Source of the DNA: Rhodoferax sp.
GTDB taxonomy: Bacteria > Pseudomonadota > Gammaproteobacteria > Burkholderiales > Burkholderiaceae_C
Direction of reading: 5' to 3'
Assembly: GCA_030682475.1 (NCBI GenBank)
Contig: JAUXOA010000029.1
Coordinates: 1-64,000 of the forward strand
Length of the DNA: 64,000 bases
Shown: positions 56,501 through 64,000 of the stretch, one piece after another
Layout of the letters: the number at the start of each line of letters is the position of its first letter
Numbering within the stretch: position 1 is the stretch's first letter
The notes under the pieces: model-generated
Told to the model about the DNA's origin: nothing
The model's input: only the letters and a program-made list of their open reading frames with translations
Databases searched by the model: none
Made by a program: the position numbers and the translations under genes

Positions 56501-57571
56501 ATGAGCATTGATGCCTACCGTTGGCAGATGAACCAACCCGGTGCGCCGTTCGAGCGGGTGGCGTTTTCCGCCCAGCCCACAGTGGATGAAGTTGTGGTGG
56601 CCATCGCCGGTTGCGGTGTCTGCCACACCGATCTGGGCTACTACTACGATGGCGTTCGCACCAACTCCGTGCTGCCGCTCACGCTGGGGCACGAGATCAG
56701 CGGCCATGTGGTGGCTGCCGGTGCGGGCGCCGAGGGCTGGATCGGCAAAGCAGTGATCGTGCCGGCCGTGCTGCCATGCGGCGAGTGCGACTTGTGTCAG
56801 CGCGGTCTGCAACCGATCTGCCGCGCGCAAAAGATGCCGGGCAACGACATTCAGGGCGGCTTTGCCTCGCATATTGTGGTGCCCGGTCGCGGCCTGTGCG
56901 AAGTCGATGAGCGCCGCCTTGCCGCCGTTGGGTTAACACTGGCGCAGGTCTCGATCGTGGCCGATGCACTGACCACGCCCTACCAGGCGGTGCGCCGCGC
57001 CGGTGTCACGCCCGGCAGCCTGGCCATTGTGATTGGTGCCGGTGGCGTCGGCGGCTACTGTGTGCAGGTGGCGCGCGCCTTTGGCGCCCAGGTGGTGGCG
57101 GTCGATGTCGATGATGACAAGTTGGCGGCGATCGCCCAGCACGGCGCCGCGCTCACCCTCAATGCCCGCAACCATGACACCAAGGCGTTGAAGGCAGCCA
57201 TCAATGCATTTGCCAAACAACAAGGCCTGCGCAGCACCGAGTGGCAGATCTTTGAGTGCTCCGGCAGCGCTGCCGGGCAGCTCTCGGCCTTTGGCCTGCT
57301 GGTGCATGGCGCCACGCTGTCGGTGGTCGGTTTCACCATGGACAAGGTCGAAGTGAGATTGTCCAACCTGATGGCCTTCGATGCACGCGCCCTGGGTAAC
57401 TGGGGTTGCCCGCCCGAGTACTACCCGGCGGCGCTGGAGCTGGTGCTCGACGGCAAGGTGCTGCTCGCCCCCTTTGTCGAGCAGCATCCGCTGGACAGCA
57501 TCAATGAAGTATTTCCCGCCGTACACCACCGCACCATCAAAAAGCGTGCGGTGCTGACCCCCACCGTTTGA
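56501..57571 (+). CDS. had: 6-hydroxycyclohex-1-ene-1-carbonyl-CoA dehydrogenase
   Basis: A zinc-type alcohol dehydrogenase-family enzyme that oxidises 6-hydroxycyclohexenoyl-CoA to the 6-oxo compound with NAD in anaerobic benzoate breakdown. The 356 residues carry the catalytic-zinc motif [10 protein letters not shown] (Cys41) and the GHEISGHV His64-Glu65. The structural zinc set is Cys93, Cys96, Cys99 and Cys107 (CGECDLCQ), and the nucleotide loop is [15 protein letters not shown]. The had-oah-dch-bcr order makes the assignment firm. AGGAGACAG precedes the ATG. Confidence 0.94.
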   Translation: MSIDAYRWQMNQPGAPFERVAFSAQPTVDEVVVAIAGCGVCHTDLGYYYDGVRTNSVLPLTLGHEISGHVVAAGAGAEGWIGKAVIVPAVLPCGECDLCQRGLQPICRAQKMPGNDIQGGFASHIVVPGRGLCEVDERRLAAVGLTLAQVSIVADALTTPYQAVRRAGVTPGSLAIVIGAGGVGGYCVQVARAFGAQVVAVDVDDDKLAAIAQHGAALTLNARNHDTKALKAAINAFAKQQGLRSTEWQIFECSGSAAGQLSAFGLLVHGATLSVVGFTMDKVEVRLSNLMAFDARALGNWGCPPEYYPAALELVLDGKVLLAPFVEQHPLDSINEVFPAVHHRTIKKRAVLTPTV

Positions 57572-57603
57572 AGATTACTTTGCTACTAACAGGAGCCCAT
57601 GCC

Positions 57604-58725
57604 ATGACTGCCTCTCCCGCCACGCGCGACTTCAAGAACCATGATCTGGTCGCTGACATTTCCAAGCCCGGCGTGCGCTTTGAGAAGCGCCCGGCACGCC
57701 TGCCCGACGGCAGTGTCGTGCCCGGCCTTTACAACGCCTGGATCACGCTGGACAACCCCAGCCAGTACAACTCTTACACCACCGACATGGTCAAGGGCGT
57801 TATCCTGGCCATGCGCGCAGCAAGCAACTCGCGCGATGTGAACTGTGTGGTTTTCACCGGTGCCGGTGACAAGGCTTTTTGCACCGGCGGCAACACCAAG
57901 GAATACGCCGAGTACTACGCCGGTCACCCGCAGGAATACCGCCAGTACATGCGCTTGTTCAACGACATGGTGAGCGCCATTCTGGCCTGCGACAAGCCGG
58001 TGATCTGCCGCGTCAACGGCATGCGCATCGGCGGTGGCCAGGAGATCGGCATGGCGTGCGATTTCTCGGTGGCGCAGGATTTGGCGCGTTTCGGCCAGGC
58101 CGGCCCCAAACATGGCTCCGCACCGATTGGCGGCGCCACCGACTTCCTGCCTGTCATTGTGGGGGCCGAGCGTGCGATGGCGGCCTGCGTGTTGTGCGAG
58201 CCTTTCTCGGCCCACAAAGCGAGCTGGATGGGCATCCTGACCGATGTTGTGCCGGCACTCAAGGTGGATGGCAAGTTTGTCGCCAACCCACTGGTGGAAA
58301 CCAAACAGATGGTGGACGACTATGGTCGCTTCAGCTTCGGCGAGCCCAAGACCGGTGAGGCACTCAAGGAAGGCAAGGCCCTGATGGCACGCGGCACCGT
58401 GGACCTCTCGCTGCTGGATGCCAAGGTAGAAGAGCTCTGCGCCAAAATGCTGCTGACCTTCCCCGATTGCACCACCAAGACAATTGAAGAACTGCGCAAG
58501 CCCAAGCTCGAAGCCTGGGACAAGAACAAGGAAAACTCGCGCGCCTGGCTGGCCCTGAACATGATGACCGAGGCCCGTGCCGGTTTTACCGCCTTCAACG
58601 AAGGCACCAAAGAAGACCGCGAAGCTGACTTCGTTTTATTGCGCCAGAAGCTCGCTGCCGGTGAGAGCTGGGTTGGACCCCTGCACGACTCGATCCAGCC
58701 GCGCAACAAGCGCAAGGCTTCATGA
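57604..58725 (+). CDS. oah: 6-oxocyclohex-1-ene-1-carbonyl-CoA hydrolase
   Basis: A crotonase-superfamily enzyme that adds water and cleaves the alicyclic ring, giving 3-hydroxypimelyl-CoA. The 373 residues open with FKNHDLVADISKPGVRFEKR. The oxyanion/crotonase segments are FTGAGDKAFCTGGNTKEY, VNGMRIGGGQEIGMACDF and GQAGPKHGSAPIGGATDFL. The length is close to known Oah proteins and longer than typical crotonases. The ATG at 57604 has AGGAG upstream; the longer frame overlapping had is rejected. It is followed by a repeat unit before dch. Confidence 0.94.
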   Translation: MTASPATRDFKNHDLVADISKPGVRFEKRPARLPDGSVVPGLYNAWITLDNPSQYNSYTTDMVKGVILAMRAASNSRDVNCVVFTGAGDKAFCTGGNTKEYAEYYAGHPQEYRQYMRLFNDMVSAILACDKPVICRVNGMRIGGGQEIGMACDFSVAQDLARFGQAGPKHGSAPIGGATDFLPVIVGAERAMAACVLCEPFSAHKASWMGILTDVVPALKVDGKFVANPLVETKQMVDDYGRFSFGEPKTGEALKEGKALMARGTVDLSLLDAKVEELCAKMLLTFPDCTTKTIEELRKPKLEAWDKNKENSRAWLALNMMTEARAGFTAFNEGTKEDREADFVLLRQKLAAGESWVGPLHDSIQPRNKRKAS

Positions 58726-58727
58726 AA

Positions 58728-58778
58728 CTTTGTGGAACAGACAGCAGTTACGCGAAGCGAACAAGCTCTGTCCCCAAC
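58728..58778 (+). repeat. Dispersed hairpin repeat, copy 7 between oah and dch
   Basis: A slightly diverged unit (GTGGAACAGACAGCA left arm) with inner stem GTT-A-CGC-GAA-GCG-AAC and a TCTGTCC right arm. The GTT/AAC pair combined with CGC/GCG is another stem-preserving variant. It ends 13 bases before the dch start. Confidence 0.85.
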
Positions 58779-58791
58779 ATTTTGAGTCAAC

Positions 58792-59571
58792 ATGACTGAT
58801 ACAAGCACCTCCCCCCTCAAAGTCTGGCTCGAACGCGACGGCGCGCTGCTGCGTCTGCGCCTGGCGCGGCCCAAGGCCAACATCGTCGACGCTGCCATGA
58901 TCGCCGCGCTGCATGCGGCGCTCGATGCGCACCGCGCCGATCATGGCCTGCGCGGCGTCTTGCTGGATGCCGAAGGGTCGCACTTCAGTTTCGGTGCCAG
59001 TGTGGAAGAGCATGTGGCCGAGCGTTGCGCCGCCATGCTGGCCGCGCTGCATGCACTGATCATCGCCATGGTCGAGTTTCCGGTGCCAATTCTGACTGCC
59101 GTGCGCGGCCAGTGCCTTGGCGGCGGGCTCGAAGTGGTGCTGGCCGGTGGGCCGATCTTTGCCACCCCGGAAGCCAAGCTCGGCCAGCCAGAAATGACCC
59201 TGGGCGTATTTGCCCCGGCTGCGTCCGTCCTGTTGCCCTACCGCGTGAACCAGCCCAACGCCGAGGACCTGCTGTTTTCGGGCCGCTCAGTGAGTGGCGA
59301 AGAAGCGCGCACCATGGGTCTGGTGCAAGTAGTGGCCGACGACCCCGAAGCGGCCGCTCTGGCTTATTTTGATACGTACCTGGCGCCCAAGAGTGCCGCC
59401 GCCCTGGCCTGTGCGGTGGCCGCGGCGCGCGGACCCCTGCTGCGCGAGCTGCGTGCCCGGTTCAACGAGGTGGAGGCCCTGTACCTCGACCGTCTTATGA
59501 AAACCCGCGATGCCAATGAAGGGCTTGCTGCCTTTCTTGCCCAGCGCGCACCTGCCTGGGAGCATGTTTGA
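58792..59571 (+). CDS. dch: Cyclohexa-1,5-diene-1-carbonyl-CoA hydratase
   Basis: A crotonase-family hydratase that adds water to the dienoyl-CoA made by benzoyl-CoA reductase, producing 6-hydroxycyclohex-1-ene-1-carbonyl-CoA. In 259 residues the crotonase signals are LDAEGSHFSFGASVEEH, RGQCLGGGLEVVLAGG and PEAKLGQPEMTLGVF. The stop overlaps the bcrC start (TGATG). Placement between oah and bcrC supports Dch over a generic enoyl-CoA hydratase. Confidence 0.93.
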   Translation: MTDTSTSPLKVWLERDGALLRLRLARPKANIVDAAMIAALHAALDAHRADHGLRGVLLDAEGSHFSFGASVEEHVAERCAAMLAALHALIIAMVEFPVPILTAVRGQCLGGGLEVVLAGGPIFATPEAKLGQPEMTLGVFAPAASVLLPYRVNQPNAEDLLFSGRSVSGEEARTMGLVQVVADDPEAAALAYFDTYLAPKSAAALACAVAAARGPLLRELRARFNEVEALYLDRLMKTRDANEGLAAFLAQRAPAWEHV

Positions 59572-60749
59572 TGTCAACAACTTCACCCGTTCAACCCATC
59601 GTGGAGCGTTGCCAGGCGCTGTTCGACGATTTGCATTTCAATGCCGTCAAGGAGTGGAAGGCCGCCGTGCCGGGGCGCAAGGCCATCGGCTACATGCCGG
59701 TTTACGTGCCGCGCGAACTCATCCACGCTGCGGGCATGCTGCCGGTGGGTATTCTGGGCGGCGGTGACCAGCTCGAAGTGATTCAGGGCGACGCCTACTA
59801 CCAGAGTTACATCTGCCGCATTCCGCGCTCTACCGTCGAGCTGGGCCTGACCGGGCGCCTGGACTGCCTCGACGGCATGCTGTTTCCCTCCATTTGCGAC
59901 GTCATCCGCAACCTCTCCGGTATGTGGCAGATCCTGTTCAAGGACAAGTACGTCCGCTACGTCGATCTGCCGCAAAACTACGACGACGAAGCGGGCGGGA
60001 AGTTCTATATAGATGAGATGGAAGTACTGCGCGAAGACTTCGGCAAGCTGATGGGCAAACCCATCACCGACGAAGCGCTCAATGCCTCCATCGCGGTCTA
60101 CAACGAGAATCGCGCCGCCATTCGTGAGCTGTACGCCTACCGCGCCGCCAAACCCTGGCAGGCTCCCACCTCCGAGGTCTATCTGGTGCAGCGCGCGGGC
60201 ATGATTTTGCCGCCCGAGGAGCACACCCAGCTGGTGCGCGACTACATCGTCGCCACCGACGCGGTGGTCCGCCCGAAGCGCGACAACGCCCGCGTCGTCA
60301 TCAACGGCACCTTCTGCGAGCAGCCCCCGTTGACGCTCATCAAGTCGATCGAGATGGCTGGCTGCTACATCGTTGATGACGACTTCATGCTTGTGAGTCG
60401 CTGGCTACTCGACCACGTGCCCACTGATGGCAACCCGCTGCAAGAACTGTCCAAAGCCTTCCTGCACCGCTCCGCCGTGACCGCTGCCAAATACGACGCG
60501 CGGCGTGAAGACAAGGGTCAGTACCTGCTTAAACAAGTCAAGACCATGGGCGCCGAAGGGGTGGTGTTTGCCGCCCCCTCGTTCTGCGACCCGGCGCTGC
60601 TGGAGCGTCCGATGCTGCAGGACGTTCTGACGCAACACAAGATTCCGCACACCGCGTTCAAGTACGCCGAGAACACAGGTCAGATGGCCCCCATCCGGGA
60701 GCAGGCCGGCACCTTCGCCGATTCAATCAAGCTTTGGAACGCATCATGA
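59571..60749 (+). CDS. bcrC: Benzoyl-CoA reductase subunit C
   Basis: One of the two subunits (BcrB, BcrC) that form the benzoyl-CoA-binding and FeS module of the ATP-dependent reductase. The 392 residues belong to the 2-hydroxyacyl-CoA dehydratase/HgdB-like family. The GYMPVYVPRELIHAAGMLPV motif is near residues 39-58, QSYICRIPRSTVELGL follows with a conserved Cys, and the FCEQPPLTLIKSIEMAGCYI segment is in the C-terminal half. The enzyme reduces the aromatic ring to a diene at the cost of ATP. Starts one base inside dch and overlaps bcrB by four. Confidence 0.94.
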   Translation: MSTTSPVQPIVERCQALFDDLHFNAVKEWKAAVPGRKAIGYMPVYVPRELIHAAGMLPVGILGGGDQLEVIQGDAYYQSYICRIPRSTVELGLTGRLDCLDGMLFPSICDVIRNLSGMWQILFKDKYVRYVDLPQNYDDEAGGKFYIDEMEVLREDFGKLMGKPITDEALNASIAVYNENRAAIRELYAYRAAKPWQAPTSEVYLVQRAGMILPPEEHTQLVRDYIVATDAVVRPKRDNARVVINGTFCEQPPLTLIKSIEMAGCYIVDDDFMLVSRWLLDHVPTDGNPLQELSKAFLHRSAVTAAKYDARREDKGQYLLKQVKTMGAEGVVFAAPSFCDPALLERPMLQDVLTQHKIPHTAFKYAENTGQMAPIREQAGTFADSIKLWNAS

Positions 60750-62065
60750 ATACCACTGTTGCCATGCCCACTTCCGTCAAGAAGCCGCAAAACGTCCAGA
60801 AAGAGGACGCGATGTGGCTGCAAAAGGAGCTCCTCTCGAAAAACTACACGGAGTTGGCCACCGCCCGTGCCAATAACCGCAAAGTGTCCGCCACCTTTGT
60901 GCCGGGCAACCTCAACGAGTTGTTGATGTGCTTTGACTTTGCGCGCAGCTTGCCCGAGACCAACGCCCTGCAAAACGGCATGCGCAAGAAGTCGGGCAAG
61001 ATGATCATGGACGCCGAGCGCGACGGCCATTCCGAAGACGTCTGCACCTATGTCAAGGCGGACCTCGGGATGATGCTGGGTGGCGAGATTGGCCCCACCG
61101 GTGAAGCGCTGCCCAAGCCGGACATCCTGCTGCTTTCGTATACCGGCTGCTTTACCTTCATGAAATGGTTTGAACTGATCCGTCACAAGTACGGATGCGA
61201 AACCGTCATGCTGCATGTGCCCTACCAGGGCGAGGGAAAAATCTCGCCCAGCATGCGCGACTACGTGGTCAAGCAGCTCAAGGAAACTATCATTCCGACG
61301 CTGGAGCGCATCTCCGGCGTCAAGTTCGACATCGACCGCCTGCGCCAGTACATGCGCGAATCGGCCAAGGCTGAAGACGATCTGGTGGCGGTGCTGGAGT
61401 CGGCCAAGAGCCGACCCTCGCCGATCGATGGCTACTTTGGCGCTGTGTACTACATCGGCCCGATGTTCACCGCTTTTCGTGGCACGCCCGAGGCCACGCA
61501 GTACTACCAGACGCTGCGCGCCGAGATCGAGCAGCGTGTGCGTGAAGGCAAGGGCCCGATCACGCCAGAGGGTGAAATGGGCGAAGAAAAATACCGCCTG
61601 GTGGTAGAGGGCCCGCCCAACTGGACCAGCTTTCGCGAGTTCTGGAAGATGTTTTATGACGAAGGTGCGGTGGTGGTCTCCAGTACCTATGCCAAGGTTG
61701 GCGGCTTGTACGATCTGGGCTTCCGCCACGACCCGGACCATCCGCTTGAGTCGCTGGCCGAGTACTGCCTGGGTTGCTACACCAACCTGAACCTGCCTTC
61801 CCGCATTGACCTGATCTGCAGGTACATCGACGAGTACCAGGCCGACGGTTTGCTGATCAACTCGATCAAGAGCTGCAACAGCTTCTCTGCCGGTCAGCTG
61901 TTGATCATGCGTGAGGTCGAGAAGCGCACCGGCAAGCCGGCCGCTTTTATCGAGACCGATCTGGTGGACCCACGTTACTTCTCCGGGGCCAACGTGAAGA
62001 ACCGGCTGGAGAGCTATTTCCAGATGGTCAAGGCCAAGCGCGCCGCCCTGACTGGCGTGCACTAG
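60746..62065 (+). CDS. bcrB: Benzoyl-CoA reductase subunit B
   Basis: The partner of BcrC in the ring-reducing module, 439 residues, same dehydratase-type family. Visible regions are FVPGNLNELLMCFDFARSLP near the start, then SYTGCFTFMKWFELIRHKYG with a conserved Cys. A long helical middle leads to the late EYCLGCYTNLNLPSRIDL, which has two more cysteines, and NSIKSCNSFSAGQ. The cysteines are probable cluster ligands. The start overlaps the bcrC stop (ATGA). A 149-base gap holding repeat units separates it from bcrA. Confidence 0.94.
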   Translation: MNTTVAMPTSVKKPQNVQKEDAMWLQKELLSKNYTELATARANNRKVSATFVPGNLNELLMCFDFARSLPETNALQNGMRKKSGKMIMDAERDGHSEDVCTYVKADLGMMLGGEIGPTGEALPKPDILLLSYTGCFTFMKWFELIRHKYGCETVMLHVPYQGEGKISPSMRDYVVKQLKETIIPTLERISGVKFDIDRLRQYMRESAKAEDDLVAVLESAKSRPSPIDGYFGAVYYIGPMFTAFRGTPEATQYYQTLRAEIEQRVREGKGPITPEGEMGEEKYRLVVEGPPNWTSFREFWKMFYDEGAVVVSSTYAKVGGLYDLGFRHDPDHPLESLAEYCLGCYTNLNLPSRIDLICRYIDEYQADGLLINSIKSCNSFSAGQLLIMREVEKRTGKPAAFIETDLVDPRYFSGANVKNRLESYFQMVKAKRAALTGVH

Positions 62066-62069
62066 TGAA

Positions 62070-62197
62070 ACCTTGTGGGACAGACCGCAGTTACCAACCG
62101 AAAACCTTGTGGGACAGCCCGCAGTTACACGAAGTGAACAAGCTCTGTCCCCAACTGATCGTCAGATGCTGGATGTTCACAAGCTCTGTCCCCAACT
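62070..62197 (+). repeat. Dispersed hairpin repeat, copy 8 (partial, full and half units) between bcrB and bcrA
   Basis: A 5' fragment at 62070-62095, a full unit at 62104-62156 (inner stem GTT-A-CAC-GAA-GTG-AAC) and a half-unit with a GTCAGATGCTGGATGTTCAC spacer ending at 62197. The composite resembles the one in the kor/had region. It ends 18 bases before the bcrA start. Confidence 0.9.
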
Positions 62198-62214
62198 AAT
62201 TAGAAAGACCCATC

Positions 62215-63558
62215 ATGCGTTGCTTCATCGGCATTGACCTCGGATCGACCACCACCAAAGCGGTGGTCATGGACGAGAACCAGAACATCATCGGGCGCGG
62301 CATCACCAACTCGCGCTCCAACTACGACACCGCCGCCACCATTGCCAAACAGGAGGCGATGGTCAACGGCCGCTTCTACCTGTTCCGCCAGGCCTTGGGC
62401 ACGACCCATGCGCTCAATGGCGCGCTGGACGGTTTTCTTGGCCAACTGGAACGTGATTTCCGTCTGGAACAGTACCTGGAACAGTTGGGTGACCTGGAAG
62501 AAACCTGCCACCGCAGCCTGGCCACCGCCAAGTTCGGTGACGCTACCCGGGCGGTGGAGGTGGCGCTGACCGAGGTGTTCCGCCGTCTGCAAAGCGAAGC
62601 CGGCGAACTCTTCAAGCCCGGTGCCAAGCGCAAGTCTGACTTCTTCCGCGACATCGCGGGCAGCCAGTACCTCGCCATCGGCGAGGCGGTGGCCAAAGAG
62701 GCGGGTACCCGTTACGACTTTTTACTCAACGTGTTCGACCGCTCCATCATCGAGGTGGAAAACCGCGTTTATGCCGACTCCATTCGCCGCCACCTGCTGG
62801 CAGCGCTGGAGCGCACCTTTGTCGCCATGCCTGAAACGGCAGCGCGACGCAGCCAGGTGGAAGCCCCGATCAAGGGCATTCTGGACACCGAGATGGAAGA
62901 AACCTACGTGGTGGGAACCGGCTATGGCCGCGCCCGCCTGCCGTTTTCCAAGGAGCACATCCGGTCTGAGATTTTGTGCCACGGTCTGGGCGCGCATGTG
63001 ATGTACCCCCACACCGCCACCGTGCTTGACATTGGCGGGCAGGACACCAAGGCGATCCAGATCGACCCCCACGGCATTGTCGAAAGCTTCCAGATGAACG
63101 ACCGCTGCGCGGCCGGCTGCGGGCGCTACCTGGGCTACATAGCGGATGAGATGAACATGGGTCTGCATGAACTCGGGCCCCTGGCCATGAAGTCCACCAA
63201 GACCATCCGCATCAACTCCACCTGCACCGTGTTTGCCGGCGCCGAGCTGCGCGACCGCCTTTCGCTGGGCGACAAGCGCGAGGACATCATGGCTGGCCTG
63301 CACCGCGCCATCATCCTGCGCGCCATGTCGATCCTGGCGCGCTCCGGCGGCATTCGCGACCAGTTCACCTTCACCGGGGGCGTGGCCAAGAACGAAGCGG
63401 CAGTGAAGTCGTTGCGCGATCTGATTTACGAGAACTACGGCCAGCTCACCATCAACATCGACCCAGACTCCATCTACACCGGTGCACTGGGTGGCGCCAC
63501 CTTCGCCTGGCGCGCCGTGCTGGACGATGGCAAAGTGGCCGAAAGCCGCCCTAACTGA
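62215..63558 (+). CDS. bcrA: Benzoyl-CoA reductase ATPase subunit A
   Basis: One of the two ATP-hydrolysing activator subunits (BcrA, BcrD) that share a bridging [4Fe-4S] cluster and drive electrons to BcrBC. The 447 residues have the ASKHA-fold phosphate motifs [15 protein letters not shown] (about 3-17) and [13 protein letters not shown]. The cluster-cysteine regions are [19 protein letters not shown] and [17 protein letters not shown], and the late [12 protein letters not shown] is present. The domain between residues 40 and 250 is larger than in HgdC activators, as expected for BcrA. Confidence 0.94.
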   Translation: MRCFIGIDLGSTTTKAVVMDENQNIIGRGITNSRSNYDTAATIAKQEAMVNGRFYLFRQALGTTHALNGALDGFLGQLERDFRLEQYLEQLGDLEETCHRSLATAKFGDATRAVEVALTEVFRRLQSEAGELFKPGAKRKSDFFRDIAGSQYLAIGEAVAKEAGTRYDFLLNVFDRSIIEVENRVYADSIRRHLLAALERTFVAMPETAARRSQVEAPIKGILDTEMEETYVVGTGYGRARLPFSKEHIRSEILCHGLGAHVMYPHTATVLDIGGQDTKAIQIDPHGIVESFQMNDRCAAGCGRYLGYIADEMNMGLHELGPLAMKSTKTIRINSTCTVFAGAELRDRLSLGDKREDIMAGLHRAIILRAMSILARSGGIRDQFTFTGGVAKNEAAVKSLRDLIYENYGQLTINIDPDSIYTGALGGATFAWRAVLDDGKVAESRPN

Positions 63559-63669
63559 AACCTTTCCGGACAGACTGCAACCTGAAAACTTGCGGGACAG
63601 ACCGCAGCTACGCGTAGCGAGCAAGCTCTGTCCTCAACCGTTCAAGGCGAGCAAGCTCTGTCCCCAACT
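63559..63669 (+). repeat. Dispersed hairpin repeat, copy 9 (partial, full and half units) between bcrA and bcrD
   Basis: A 5' fragment follows the bcrA stop. The full unit at 63589-63638 has inner stem GCT-A-CGC-GTA-GCG-AGC, and a half-unit (GAGCAAGCTCTGTCCCCAAC) ends at 63669. The bcrD ribosome site AAAAGGAG follows directly. Confidence 0.9.
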
Positions 63670-63688
63670 GATTAAAAGGAGAACAATC

Positions 63689-64000
63689 ATGAGCATCACG
63701 ACCATCGGTATTGACATCGGTTCGGGCGCGGTCAAGTCCGTGCTCTTTCGTACGCACAAAGGCACGGACGACGATAAACACGAGTGGCTGTCCAAGCGCT
63801 GCGAGCGCATTCGCAACCGCGACATCATGACACTGGCGCAGGAGGGTTTTGACGGCGTCATGGCTGACGCCGGGCTCAGCCGCGACGACATCGACTACAT
63901 CGCCACCACCGGCGAAGGCGAAAACGTCAAGTTTGCCACCGGACACTTCTACTCCATGACCACGCACGCCCGCGGCGGCATCTTTCTGGACCCCACAGCA
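63689..64000 (+). CDS. bcrD: Benzoyl-CoA reductase ATPase subunit D, N-terminal part (runs off the window)
   Basis: The first 104 residues of the second activator subunit of benzoyl-CoA reductase. It starts with the ASKHA phosphate-1 motif ITTIGIDIGSGAVKSVLF and continues with IRNRDIMTLAQEGFDGVM and the YIATTGEGENVKFATGHFYS region that is conserved in the HgdC/BadG/BcrD group. It follows bcrA after a 130-base gap occupied by repeat units; AAAAGGAG precedes the ATG. The cluster cysteines lie past the window's end. Confidence 0.92.
   Translation, partial: MSITTIGIDIGSGAVKSVLFRTHKGTDDDKHEWLSKRCERIRNRDIMTLAQEGFDGVMADAGLSRDDIDYIATTGEGENVKFATGHFYSMTTHARGGIFLDPTA

Overview
The window looks like a chromosomal segment of a facultatively anaerobic betaproteobacterium of the order Burkholderiales. 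It most likely belongs to the Comamonadaceae and resembles Rhodoferax. The reasons are gene content and order: a two-strand TCA block (mdh, CoA-ester lyase and acnB facing sdhCDAB-sdhE-gltA), leuC-entericidin-leuD-leuB-asd-fimV-truA-trpFBA-accD, dapC-dapD-pilU-dapE-prmB, Bug-type solute receptors, and a Thauera-type ATP-dependent benzoyl-CoA reductase cluster. Assignment to a genus is inference. No tRNA, rRNA, CRISPR array, integrase or transposase gene was recognised.

Layout. 1-4.1 kb: 5' end of uvrB, a small Trp-rich protein, a periplasmic cytochrome c, an alpha/beta hydrolase and acsA. 4.4-14.1 kb: a YqhA-like membrane protein, class I fumarase, lysine-pathway genes dapC, dapD and dapE with pilU between them, prmB and an ABC-F ATPase. 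14.2-26.7 kb: the TCA block with a GntR regulator between the two arms. 26.7-38.6 kb: leucine, aspartate-family and tryptophan biosynthesis genes with fimV, truA and accD. 38.6-49.3 kb: a catabolic island followed by a second, truncated copy of the accD 3' end. It holds an FCD-type GntR regulator, a CitE-like lyase, an isochorismatase-fold protein, three family III CoA-transferases, two MaoC/hot-dog hydratases, a DUF2889 protein, an intact Bug receptor and the remnant of a second one. 49.4-53.6 kb: hemerythrin, tandem-GNAT, DUF59, NnrS-like, RidA and ferritin-like genes plus a broken oxidoreductase gene. 53.6-64 kb: korAB on the minus strand, divergent from had-oah-dch-bcrC-bcrB-bcrA-bcrD, which runs off the end.

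How the parts fit together. KorAB can supply low-potential ferredoxin from 2-oxoglutarate to benzoyl-CoA reductase (BcrCBAD); Dch, Had and Oah then take the dienoyl-CoA to a ring-opened product. The TCA genes supply 2-oxoglutarate and consume the acetyl-CoA. FNR-like boxes lie upstream of both the hemerythrin cluster and the kor/had divergence, which suggests anaerobic control. The island reads as a pathway that takes up a carboxylate, activates it to a CoA ester, hydrates it and cleaves it by a citramalyl-CoA-lyase-like step. Its regulator probably binds the ATGCAT-centred sites found at its promoters.

The most striking unexplained structure is a dispersed intergenic hairpin repeat (arms GGGACAGA / TCTGTCCC) at nine places in the window. 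It usually lies just ahead of a start codon, often inside operons. Its inner stem shows compensatory base changes between copies.
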